DNA from: Verrucomicrobiota bacterium | GTDB taxonomy: Bacteria; Verrucomicrobiota; Verrucomicrobiia; Opitutales; Seribacteraceae | Direction: 5' to 3' | DNA length: 44,896 bases | Assembly: GCA_028343845.1 (NCBI GenBank) | Contig: JAOLZO010000004.1 | Coordinates: forward strand, 64,001-108,896 | Part shown: positions 34,151 through 43,663 of the stretch, piece after piece | Numbering within the stretch: the first letter of the stretch is position 1 | How the letters are laid out: each line of letters starts with the position of its first letter | Translations under genes and position numbers: made by a program | Notes under the pieces: model-generated | Database searches by the model: none | What the model was told of the DNA's origin: nothing | What the model saw: only the letters and a program-made list of their open reading frames with translations

Positions 34151-35251
34151 ATGAATAAAATCAACCTACTCATCCTTCCGCTCATGTCGGTGTCCGTCAC
34201 CATCTGGGCCAAACCTGCCAAACTGAAGGTGTTCATCCTGGCCGGTCAGTCCAATATGGACGGACAGGCCCATGTCCGAACGATTGACTTTCTGGGAGAG
34301 GATTTGGATCCGGCACGGGCCGCCTTGTTGAAGACCTTCAAGCCGGACGGGAAAGAACTGATGAGCCGCGAAGACGTCTGGGTATCCAATGCAGGGGTGC
34401 ATGACAAACTGCAACCCGGTTTCGGAGGGCGTCGAAACTATGATAAATTGGGGAGCAACATCGGGCCGGAATATGCCTTCGGACATTACGTCGGCGAGGC
34501 TTTTGAAGAACAAGTTCTGTTGATCAAGTATGCTCCCGGGGGACAGAGTCTTTACGTGAACTTCCGTCCGCCGAGTGCGGGCAAAACGGGCGTCGAGAAA
34601 CTGGATGACAAGATTTTGACAAAGGAAGTGGCCGACAAATGGAATGAAGGCCGGATCGAACCGGTCGTCGGTCTGCAATACCGGAACATGATCCGGTACG
34701 TCCGCAAGACACTTGAGAACCTAAAGGAGCATTACCCGAACTATGACGAGAAGGCAGGATACGAAATCGCCGGATTCGTATGGTTCCAAGGATTTAACGA
34801 CATGTTCGATGTCACCGGGCGCAAGCAGTACGGAGCCAACCTGGTCCACTTGATCAAGGACGTCAGGTCCGAGTTCAAGGCTCCGGATATGAAAGTCGTT
34901 GTCGGGGTCATGGGAGTGAATGGTCCCCACAACGAGCATAACCCCAAGCAAAAGGACGTCCGCGAAGGTCAGCGCTTTATCAACCGCGTGCCCGAGTTCA
35001 AAGGGAATGCCAGAGCAATTGAAACCGCTTCCCTCTTGGACCCCCGAGTCGTGGCCCTCACTGCTGGTGGTTGGTTGCCCGAATACGATCGTGACTTCAA
35101 AAAGGATCCTATAACCGAAGAAGAAAGGGCCATGTTGGGTCGGGCGATGTCAAACAAGGGATTTCACTACAGTGGCGAAGGTCGGTTCTTCATTCTGGTC
35201 GGCAAGGCCTTTGCCGAATCCATGCTGGAGCTTTTGAAGAGCGACGGGTAA
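34151..35251 (+). CDS. Exported SASA-type carbohydrate acetylesterase
   Basis: A 366-residue protein with a signal peptide (residues 1-20). The SASA/sialate O-acetylesterase family signature is at the start: KVFILAGQSNMDGQ (nucleophile Ser34). The second block is IAGFVWFQGFNDMFD, and the third, with the catalytic His, is GFHYSGEGRFFILVGKAFAE. Members remove O-acetyl groups from sialic acids or plant and algal polysaccharides (CE6-like). It is separated by 64 bases from the five-gene operon and by 73 from the PhoD-like gene, all in the same direction. It fits removal of acetyl groups next to sulfate removal by the sulfatases. Confidence 0.9.
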   Translation: MNKINLLILPLMSVSVTIWAKPAKLKVFILAGQSNMDGQAHVRTIDFLGEDLDPARAALLKTFKPDGKELMSREDVWVSNAGVHDKLQPGFGGRRNYDKLGSNIGPEYAFGHYVGEAFEEQVLLIKYAPGGQSLYVNFRPPSAGKTGVEKLDDKILTKEVADKWNEGRIEPVVGLQYRNMIRYVRKTLENLKEHYPNYDEKAGYEIAGFVWFQGFNDMFDVTGRKQYGANLVHLIKDVRSEFKAPDMKVVVGVMGVNGPHNEHNPKQKDVREGQRFINRVPEFKGNARAIETASLLDPRVVALTAGGWLPEYDRDFKKDPITEEERAMLGRAMSNKGFHYSGEGRFFILVGKAFAESMLELLKSDG

Positions 35252-35324
35252 AGCCGTCCAAATCTACCGACCACCCCTAAAGCGGGTTGCCAAGAGAGCT
35301 CGGGTTGGAAACACTTTAACGCTC

Positions 35325-36620
35325 ATGAGAAAAAGAAAAAGCATGCCTATCCTCAAAACGTTCCTCTCCCTGTTCGTGGTCGCAGCCATGTCGAGTGGCC
35401 CCGGACTTTTCGCCCAAGCCTCCAACCTGAGGGTCAATAATGAGAAGCCCGAGAAAGGTGGACAGTCCAAGCGTATCCACCCGCATGGCCTCAAGCTCAT
35501 CCTCCAGGGGAAAAAGAAGGAAGCCATTGCCTATTTGAACAAGTACAAGGACGACAAGGTCAACCCGGAGCAAACGCAAATGCTCCTTGACCTTGCCCTC
35601 GACAAGCCGGACGCCTGGAAGTTCGATGCCAAGACCTGGCCCTGGAAACGTACCCTGCCCGACACTTCCCTGAAGAAAGACGCTCCGTCGGACAAGTTCA
35701 CCATCGCCTTCGGCGGAGGTGCCGGCTACGTCCCCCCGCACGAGCGGATGTGGGATACAATAGGAGCGATCGATCCACGGGCTCTCCTCCTGCTTGGAGA
35801 CAACGTCTACATCGACGACCCAAAGACTCCGGAGATGCAGCTTTTTCACTACTACCGCCGCCAGAGCCAGCCTGAGTGGTCAAAACTGGCCAAGAAGGTC
35901 CCGATTTACGCCATTTGGGACGATCACGATTTCACCACCAACGACGGTTGGGGCGGGCCCGCCATCGAGGAACCCAAGTGGAAGCGCGACGTATGGAAAA
36001 TCTTCAAAGACAACTGGGACAACCCCTACTACGGAGGTGGCGAAAAACAACCCGGATGCTGGTTTGATTTCTGGATCGGGAAAGTCCACTTCGTCCTGAT
36101 CGACGGACGCTACTATCGGGAATCGCCCAAGGGGAAAAACCCTTCCATGCTTGGGTCCGCCCAGATGAAGTGGCTCAAGAAGACCCTCAAGGAACCCGCA
36201 ACCTTCACCGTTTTCTGCACCAACGTTCCCGTGACACCCAAAGTGAAGCCGGGATCCAAGGACACTTGGGACGGGTTCGACGGTGAACGCCAAAAGATCT
36301 TCCAGTTCATCGCCAAGGAAAAAATTCCCGGGGTCGTCATCCTATCCGCCGACCGACACCGCTCGGACGCGTACAAGATCGATACCGGAATCGAGGGGAT
36401 GTATCCGCTCTACGAATGCCAGTCCTCAAGGTTGACCAACCAGCACGTTCACAAATTGATCAAGCATTCCTTATTCGGCTACAACGAGAAGCAATCCTTT
36501 GGGCGGGTCGACTTCGACCTCACGGCCAAGGATCCGACTTTCAAGTACACGGTCATAAGCATCGACGGTGAAGCCGTTCATTCCCTCGAGCTCAAGCTAA
36601 GCGAGTTACAAGTCAAGTAG
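35325..36620 (+). CDS. PhoD-like exported phosphatase
   Basis: A 431-residue protein with a basic leader (MRKRKSMPILKTFLSLFVVA); a second ATG at 35343 is possible. The PhoD-like metallophosphatase core shows FGGGAGYVPPHERMWDTIGA, LLLLGDNVYIDDP, PIYAIWDDHDFTTNDGWGG, VHFVLIDGRYYRES and VVILSADRHRSDAY. These supply the metal ligands of a phosphodiesterase/alkaline phosphatase D-like site. The residue set near 55-100 (KGGQSKRIHPHGLKLI) is an extra N-terminal segment of unknown role. It converges with the minus-strand DUF1552 gene across a 79-base gap, where an imperfect GTCCAGC/GCTGGAC inverted repeat (36621-36627, 36674-36680) is seen. Confidence 0.9.
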   Translation: MRKRKSMPILKTFLSLFVVAAMSSGPGLFAQASNLRVNNEKPEKGGQSKRIHPHGLKLILQGKKKEAIAYLNKYKDDKVNPEQTQMLLDLALDKPDAWKFDAKTWPWKRTLPDTSLKKDAPSDKFTIAFGGGAGYVPPHERMWDTIGAIDPRALLLLGDNVYIDDPKTPEMQLFHYYRRQSQPEWSKLAKKVPIYAIWDDHDFTTNDGWGGPAIEEPKWKRDVWKIFKDNWDNPYYGGGEKQPGCWFDFWIGKVHFVLIDGRYYRESPKGKNPSMLGSAQMKWLKKTLKEPATFTVFCTNVPVTPKVKPGSKDTWDGFDGERQKIFQFIAKEKIPGVVILSADRHRSDAYKIDTGIEGMYPLYECQSSRLTNQHVHKLIKHSLFGYNEKQSFGRVDFDLTAKDPTFKYTVISIDGEAVHSLELKLSELQVK

Positions 36621-36699
36621 GTCCAGCAGGCTTCCCCAAAACTCACCCTACCCTTTGCCTGATTTGAAAATCCGCTGGACTGGGCGGAGGATAGTTTGA

Positions 36700-38043
36700 T
36701 CAGCCGAACAACTCGGTCATCGGGATTCCGCTACTGTCCCCAAAATTTTCCATGGGAACGTCCATTGCATTACCAATTCGGGCAAACAGGTTGGACAAAG
36801 CGTTCTTCTTCTCATCGTAGGTGATGAATTGGCCTGCCTTGTGGCCCATTTGCTTTCCACCGGCCATGATGATCGGAAAATTCGTATTGTCATGAACCCT
36901 TGAGGTCGCCGCCCCCTGAAAGACGAGAGTGCGATCAAGCAGACTGCCGTCACCCTCGGGGGTTTCTTTGAGACGATTAATGAAGTAAGCCAATTGCTTG
37001 GCCACGAATTGATCCCATATACCCCAATCCTTGAAGCCTTCTTTTCCTTTGGCCGCGGAATGACTCAACTGGTGAAGGTCTTGGGTAAGTCCGATCCGCT
37101 TGGAAAGATTGTTGGTGGGAGCCGTGCCGCCTTCGGACGCGATTTGATAAGTCGCAACCCGCGAAATATCGGACTTGAAGGCGATATACATCAAGTCGTA
37201 CATCGTACGCATGTAGTTTTCCACATCGGTGAACTCGATGTCCAATTCGATTTCAGGTGGAGCGGTCGCGGATTCTTTTTTCGCCCAGAGCCGGTCGTTG
37301 GCAATTTTCTTTTCCAATTCGGAAACCGCTTGCAGGTACTCTTCGAGAGTTCCCTGATCTTCTTTTCCAAGGTTGCGGGTCAGGTCCTTCGCATCCTCGT
37401 GAATTTCGTTAAGCAAATGAGTTTTCCCCTTCAAGCGGGCCAAGGCTGCCGGATTGCTTGCGACGTACATGCGCTCGTATATTTCCTTCAGATTCGACCA
37501 AGCGGGAATCCCTTTCCCATCCTTATCGTAGGACAAGGTGTAGTTTCTGGTCAAACTACCTACTCCCCCGACGGTCGAAAGCGGCATGGAAGCCAATTGC
37601 GTCTTGCCCGCATGATGATTGGCGATCGCTTGATCAATGGAAATCGAGTTAAGGGCAGTCTTACCCTTGACCATTTCCTTGGAGGTCAAATAGCCCGTCG
37701 GGTTGACGTGGGCATCTCCACTATTCCGGTTCAAGGGATGAGAGAGACCGGAGACCACTGAAAGGTCTTCGCGATACGGGTTCAAGGCCTCTTGGCTTTT
37801 CCGGAACTCAAAGTTTCTTCCTTCTCCTTTGGGAAACCAGTACCAATCCTCGTGCTGTGGATCCTTTTCAGTCGGCAGGCTCACCCCATTGGGAAAAAAG
37901 ATGAAGGCCGCCCGCTTGGGCAAGGCAGCGAGGGCCTTGCTTTCGCTCGCCCCAGCCATGGCGTTGAGGAAAGGAAGCCCAAGGGTAATGCCCGCCCCTC
38001 TCAGAAAGGTTCGCCGCTCGAAATGCCAGGATTTGGATGCCAT
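36700..38043 (-). CDS. DUF1552 family protein (second copy), Tat-type leader
   Basis: A 447-residue DUF1552 protein on the minus strand. The leader FERRTFLRGAGITLGLPFLN is a clear twin-arginine-type signal. Landmarks are AAFIFFPNGVSLPTEKDPQH, SGLSHPLNRNSGDAHVNP, LNSISIDQAIANHH, VGGVGSLTRNYTLSYD and, at the end, LDRTLVFQGAATSRVHDN and NFPIIMAGG. It is only distantly similar to the first copy at 13980-15314, so these are separate lineages, not a local duplication. It starts eight bases after the DUF1592 gene stop. Confidence 0.94.
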   Translation of the reverse strand: MASKSWHFERRTFLRGAGITLGLPFLNAMAGASESKALAALPKRAAFIFFPNGVSLPTEKDPQHEDWYWFPKGEGRNFEFRKSQEALNPYREDLSVVSGLSHPLNRNSGDAHVNPTGYLTSKEMVKGKTALNSISIDQAIANHHAGKTQLASMPLSTVGGVGSLTRNYTLSYDKDGKGIPAWSNLKEIYERMYVASNPAALARLKGKTHLLNEIHEDAKDLTRNLGKEDQGTLEEYLQAVSELEKKIANDRLWAKKESATAPPEIELDIEFTDVENYMRTMYDLMYIAFKSDISRVATYQIASEGGTAPTNNLSKRIGLTQDLHQLSHSAAKGKEGFKDWGIWDQFVAKQLAYFINRLKETPEGDGSLLDRTLVFQGAATSRVHDNTNFPIIMAGGKQMGHKAGQFITYDEKKNALSNLFARIGNAMDVPMENFGDSSGIPMTELFG

Positions 38044-38051
38044 TGTTCTTT

Positions 38052-40496
38052 CTATTTTCTCTTTGAAAACGTCTCGCTTGAAACGATTTCCTCAATCAAT
38101 TCAGGTACAGAGTAGTGACTTCCCTCAAAGTGGTCAACCAACTCATCCACCAGTTCTTCATCGTGAAAATCAAGGTCTCTCGAGAGCCCGTAGGCCAGAA
38201 TCCGTTCCACCAGACCTTTTGCAAAATCCCTTTTACGGTGATTGATCAGATACTCCTTTAGTTTTTCGATCCCATCCACTTCCACGCCATCCTCCAAAGT
38301 GGATTTGCGCTCGATCTCCAAATAATTTTTTTCGAAGGCGGGATTCTTGGCCTTTGGGGCCGAAGCCTCCTCACCTTTCGGCGGCTCGGATGCTTTGGAT
38401 ACAACCAAAACTTTAGTCCGCCAAAGCCCACTTGCATCGAAATTTTCAAAGGGTATTCCCCACGGGTCGATTTTCCGGTGACAACTCCGGCAGGCTTCGT
38501 TGTTGCGATGAGCAAAGAGCTTTTGATTAAGGGTCATCTTATTGAAACCGGGAATATTTTCATCGAGCGGAGGTACGTTTGCGGGCGGATCGGGAGGTGG
38601 ATCGTGAAGGATCACGTCGGCAAGCCAAACCCCTCGGAGAATGGCATGTGAATTCATACCGTCGGAATTACCGATTAGAAAAGTACCTTGGGTCAGTAAT
38701 CCGCCCCGATGAGATTTTTCATCCACTGCGACCTTTTGGAATTCTTCTCCTCTTACGCCCTTGAGCTTGTAAAATGAAGCCAAAGTCTGGTTCACGAACA
38801 CGTGATCCGCTTTGAGCAAGTCGATAGCGGGGGAACCGTTGCGAAAGACGTCGTTCACGGCTTCGTAGGTTTCCCTATGCATCAGATCCTTGATCGTATC
38901 CTTGAATTTGGGATAATAGTTCCGGTCAACGGCAACGTTACCCAGTTGTGAGGTTTGCAACCATTGGTCGGCAAAACGTTCCACCCATCTCCTCGACTTC
39001 TCATCTTTCAGCATGCGCTGCACTTGCGACTCGAGTTCCGGTTGTCGGATTAGGCTCCCTTCGGCCGCCGCCTTAAGCAAGGGTTCGTCGGGTACCGAAC
39101 ACCACAAGAAAAAAGCGAGTCGTTCAGCCAGTTTGAAATTCGCATCTTCCTTACCCCCAAGATTCCCCGAAAGCCCGAGATAAAAGAATTTGGGCGAGCA
39201 GAGGATTTCCTTGTAAGCGCTCAGAAGGGCGAGAGCCGGAGATTCCTCTTTGGCATGAAGTTCATAAACCTGCTGATACTTTTTGAGTTCGGCCTCGGTG
39301 GGGGTTCTTCGAAAGGCTTTCGTGACGAAGGAAGCAATCTTGCTTCGGACCTGCCGGTCAACTTCGGATTCTCGGATGTCATGAGGAATCAAAGTGTTCA
39401 CCAATTCCGTGTTCACGTTGCCCCGGTACTCCAAGGATTCGAGGTAGAGATTCTCCGCCCCCCTGTTTGTGATCCGGAGAAAAAACGGTCGGTCGCCTTT
39501 CGTAAACTCCTCGGTCAAGCCTTCCGGATAGGATTCCAGAATATAATCCCGAAGCTCATCGCCTTCTGCGATATCGATGGTCCCCATCCGACAAAACGTT
39601 AATCGGGTATCGACGTCCGAACGCTGGAAACCCATGGCAACCTCAATCCTTCCCACACTCTCTGCCTTTGCCGCTATGGAAGTTTGGGATTTGCACTTGG
39701 AAATCGAAGTTACGTTCAGATCAAGGTATCCCCCTTTCTCGATCACTATCCCAGTCCCCGCACGGGATACTTTGGCGAGGACGGGCGGGATTTTCTTTTT
39801 TTCGGAAGTGTATTTCACCGGCGGAGCAACGTCTAGGTTGGCGATGTCGGCACGGTTGACGAAAGGTTCGAAAACCGCGATTTCCTTCATCCGTTCGATG
39901 ATGGTCATTACGACGTCCAGGTAGGATTCCAAGTGGGGACTGCTTATGAGAAGCATCCGGGAATTGTTCTTTAACCCGGTTTCGACGCTCGTCCCCTCTT
40001 CAGGGAGCCTGTCTACCTCGTTATGAATGGAAAAACCGAGCAGATCCTCAAAGCCATACTTCAATTCATACCGGGTCAACCGCCGCACGGTTCCCCGCTT
40101 TTTCGTGGAACCATGAAGCTTTACTTTTTTGAACTCCATATCCATCCAGCGAGTCATCAAGTCACGTTCTGCACCAGTAGGTTGCGGTTTTTCCTCCGGG
40201 GGCATTTCACCGCTATTGAATGCTTCCCGAACGTCTTCCCATTGATCAAAACTTGTCCCCCGCACCACGTCCGGATCGATTTCATCCAAACGCATATCTC
40301 CTTTTTGCTTATTGGGACCATGACAGTCCACGCAATACTTTTGGAGCAAAGGCTTCACGTTTTGCCGGAAGCCATCCAAATCCGATTTTATATCTTCTCT
40401 CCCCTGCCCCGATGCAACCACGACCAGCAACAAAACCAAACCTTTCATTGGTTTTGAAAAAAACGGGATCCATCCATTCCATCGGTGAGACTTCAT
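38052..40496 (-). CDS. DUF1587/1592/1588/1585 cytochrome c-like protein (second copy)
   Basis: An 814-residue exported protein on the minus strand. From 40496 the signal has a 16-residue lead; the ATG at 40448 (MKGLVLLLVVVASGQG) gives a more ordinary signal and may be the true start. The cytochrome part has CVDCHGPNKQKGDMRLDEID (haem motif at residues 55-59). DUF1587 is VRRLTRYELKYGFEDLLGF, DUF1592 is AERLAFFLWCSVPDEPLLKA, DUF1588 is RGGLLTQGTFLIGNSDGMNS with HDPPPDPPANVPPL, then CRSCHRKIDPWGIPFENFDA near residue 665, and DUF1585 at the end (GLVERILAYGLSRDLDFHDE). It pairs with the DUF1552 gene downstream in the same way as 11228-15314. Confidence 0.94.
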   Translation of the reverse strand: MKSHRWNGWIPFFSKPMKGLVLLLVVVASGQGREDIKSDLDGFRQNVKPLLQKYCVDCHGPNKQKGDMRLDEIDPDVVRGTSFDQWEDVREAFNSGEMPPEEKPQPTGAERDLMTRWMDMEFKKVKLHGSTKKRGTVRRLTRYELKYGFEDLLGFSIHNEVDRLPEEGTSVETGLKNNSRMLLISSPHLESYLDVVMTIIERMKEIAVFEPFVNRADIANLDVAPPVKYTSEKKKIPPVLAKVSRAGTGIVIEKGGYLDLNVTSISKCKSQTSIAAKAESVGRIEVAMGFQRSDVDTRLTFCRMGTIDIAEGDELRDYILESYPEGLTEEFTKGDRPFFLRITNRGAENLYLESLEYRGNVNTELVNTLIPHDIRESEVDRQVRSKIASFVTKAFRRTPTEAELKKYQQVYELHAKEESPALALLSAYKEILCSPKFFYLGLSGNLGGKEDANFKLAERLAFFLWCSVPDEPLLKAAAEGSLIRQPELESQVQRMLKDEKSRRWVERFADQWLQTSQLGNVAVDRNYYPKFKDTIKDLMHRETYEAVNDVFRNGSPAIDLLKADHVFVNQTLASFYKLKGVRGEEFQKVAVDEKSHRGGLLTQGTFLIGNSDGMNSHAILRGVWLADVILHDPPPDPPANVPPLDENIPGFNKMTLNQKLFAHRNNEACRSCHRKIDPWGIPFENFDASGLWRTKVLVVSKASEPPKGEEASAPKAKNPAFEKNYLEIERKSTLEDGVEVDGIEKLKEYLINHRKRDFAKGLVERILAYGLSRDLDFHDEELVDELVDHFEGSHYSVPELIEEIVSSETFSKRK

Positions 40497-40682
40497 ACGA
40501 ATTCGACAAAATAGTCATATAAGAAAAGGATCTATCTTTCAATTTCGATTTAACGAAATACGGGAGTTTGATTTCAGTGCTTCGACTGACGCACCGTCTG
40601 ACAAAACAAATAACGGGCAATCCGAAGAAAGGTTTTGCCTCCTGCATAAGAGCTAGGACAAAGTAGTAACTTTTTATTCCTT
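40497..40682. promoter_or_regulatory. Divergent promoter region
   Basis: This 186-base gap separates the minus-strand DUF1592 operon from the plus-strand sulfatase cluster, so both must start here. On the minus strand TTGAAA (complement of 40537-40542) and TATATG (complement of 40516-40521) with a 15-base spacer are weak promoter candidates. No clear box is seen for the plus strand and no gene is present. Confidence 0.4.
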
Positions 40683-42065
<1,383 letters not shown>

Positions 42066-42070
42066 CGACC

Positions 42071-42095
42071 CGTTTAATCTCCCGGACGTTAAACG
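42071..42095 (+). other. Hairpin between sulfatase genes
   Basis: CGTTTAA (42071-42077) and TTAAACG (42089-42095) form a perfect 7-bp stem with an 11-base loop, starting five bases after the sulfatase stop. No T-run follows, so full termination is unlikely. It may protect or partly attenuate the message between the two genes. Confidence 0.4.
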
Positions 42096-42123
42096 AATAG
42101 AAACCCGTTCAACCAATCGAAAA

Positions 42124-43650
42124 ATGAAGCTCACTTTTCTTTTCTCACTCTTCGCCGCCCTCGTGCTTGGCTCACTCCTCGCTCACGCCGCTCCCGACCG
42201 CGCCCGGCCCAACTTCATTCTCATCATGGTGGATGACATGGGCTACTCCGACATCGGATGTTACGGCGGTGAAGTCAAGACCCCCAACCTCGATCAACTG
42301 GCCAAGAATGGGATGCGCTTCACCCAGTTCTACAACACAGCCAAGTGCCACACCACCCGGGCCGAGCTCCTCACGGGAAATTACGCCTATTCGATCGGAG
42401 ATAACAATATGGAGCACGGGGCCACCTTCGGGGAAGTTCTCCGGCCCATTGGTTACCGAACCCTGATTGCCGGCAAGTGGCACCAAAAGCCCCTCCCCAC
42501 GACCCGTGGCTTTGACCGCTACTACGGATTGGCCGACGGGTGCAGTAATTTCTTCAACCCTGGGCTCAAGGCCCGCCCCGGCGAGGGACCTCCGGGCAGA
42601 AAAGGCAAGACCCGCGTCCGCCGCTGGGCCATCGAGGACAAGGTAATCATGGGCTATACCAGCCCGGACAAGAAATTCTACCACACCGATGCCTTCACCA
42701 CTTACGCCATCGACCGTCTCGATGAGTACAAGAACGAGGACAAGCCCTTCGTTCTCTACCTTCCCTACACCGCCCCGCACTACCCTCTCCATGCCTGGCC
42801 CGAGGACATCGCGAAGTATCGGGGCAAGTATAAGATCGGTTGGGACGAGATTCGTAAGCAACGCTTCAAACGGATGAACGAAATGGGCATCATCGGGCCG
42901 AACCACAAGCTCACCCCGCGGGCCTCCAAGGCATGGGATGACTTGTCCGACGAGCAAAAGGATGCCGAGGATCTCAAGATGGCCGTCTACGCCGCCATGA
43001 TCGACCGGGTCGACCAGAACCTCGGACGACTCTTCGCCAAGGTCAAGGAGCTGGGCGAGTGGGACAACACCCTCATCATGTTTCTGACCGACAACGGGGC
43101 CTGCCCCGAGCAACCCAACACCACCCCGAACATACCGCCGGGCCCTGTGGAAAGCTACCGCACGGTATCGGTCGGCTGGGCCAATGCCAGCAACACCCCC
43201 TATCGCAAGTTCAAGTCGACCGACTACGAAGGAGGCATCCGCACCCCCTTCATCGCGCATTGGCCGGGCGTGATCAAACCGGGCATGACCAACCAGGTCG
43301 GCCACATCATCGACGTCTCCGCGACCTTTCGGGATATAACCGGAGCGAAGTACCCCAAGGAAATCCTCGGAAACAAGACCAAATCCCCGCTCGGCAAGTC
43401 TCTCCTCCCCGTCTTCAAAGGCGAAGAGCGCGAGCCCCACAAGGAAATCTACTGGCACTTCAGCCGGGCCAATGCAGTCCGGCAAGGCGACTTGAAAGTG
43501 GTCCGCGCGGGAAAAGCCTGGGAACTCTACGACCTCAAGACCGACCCCACCGAGACGAACAACCTGGCCAAGGAAAGGCCTGAGAAAACCGCCGAACTCG
43601 CCAAGATGTGGGAAGCTTGGAGAGATGACTACAAGAACAAGCCGAAGTGA
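42124..43650 (+). CDS. Exported sulfatase with atypical CHTTR active-site motif
   Basis: A 508-residue sulfatase with a signal peptide (residues 1-23). The catalytic region reads NTAKCHTTRAELLTGNYAYS: Cys75 and Arg79 are in place, but the third position is Thr instead of Pro or Ala. Metal segments MVDDMGYSDIGCYGG and FLTDNGACPEQ are normal, while the GKWHLG block is AGKWHQKPLPTTRG. The body includes the typical PYTAPHYPLHAWPEDI. It may still be matured to formylglycine, since CxTxR variants occur in this subgroup, but this is not certain from sequence. It precedes the last sulfatase by 13 bases. Confidence 0.92.
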   Translation: MKLTFLFSLFAALVLGSLLAHAAPDRARPNFILIMVDDMGYSDIGCYGGEVKTPNLDQLAKNGMRFTQFYNTAKCHTTRAELLTGNYAYSIGDNNMEHGATFGEVLRPIGYRTLIAGKWHQKPLPTTRGFDRYYGLADGCSNFFNPGLKARPGEGPPGRKGKTRVRRWAIEDKVIMGYTSPDKKFYHTDAFTTYAIDRLDEYKNEDKPFVLYLPYTAPHYPLHAWPEDIAKYRGKYKIGWDEIRKQRFKRMNEMGIIGPNHKLTPRASKAWDDLSDEQKDAEDLKMAVYAAMIDRVDQNLGRLFAKVKELGEWDNTLIMFLTDNGACPEQPNTTPNIPPGPVESYRTVSVGWANASNTPYRKFKSTDYEGGIRTPFIAHWPGVIKPGMTNQVGHIIDVSATFRDITGAKYPKEILGNKTKSPLGKSLLPVFKGEEREPHKEIYWHFSRANAVRQGDLKVVRAGKAWELYDLKTDPTETNNLAKERPEKTAELAKMWEAWRDDYKNKPK

Positions 43651-43663
43651 GGCATTGGGTCAG

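Noticed and set aside
36621..36680. GTCCAGC/GCTGGAC inverted repeat between the converging PhoD-like and DUF1552 genes as a bidirectional terminator.
   Set aside because: The arms are 46 bases apart with only a short AGGC/GCCT extension and no T-run on either side, so evidence for termination is too weak.
42172..43485. Long antisense frame (437 codons) opposite the CHTTR sulfatase, and similar antisense frames opposite 226-1170 and 4180-5271.
   Set aside because: They lie entirely opposite well-supported genes, have no family motifs or signal sequences, and fit the codon bias of the sense strand.
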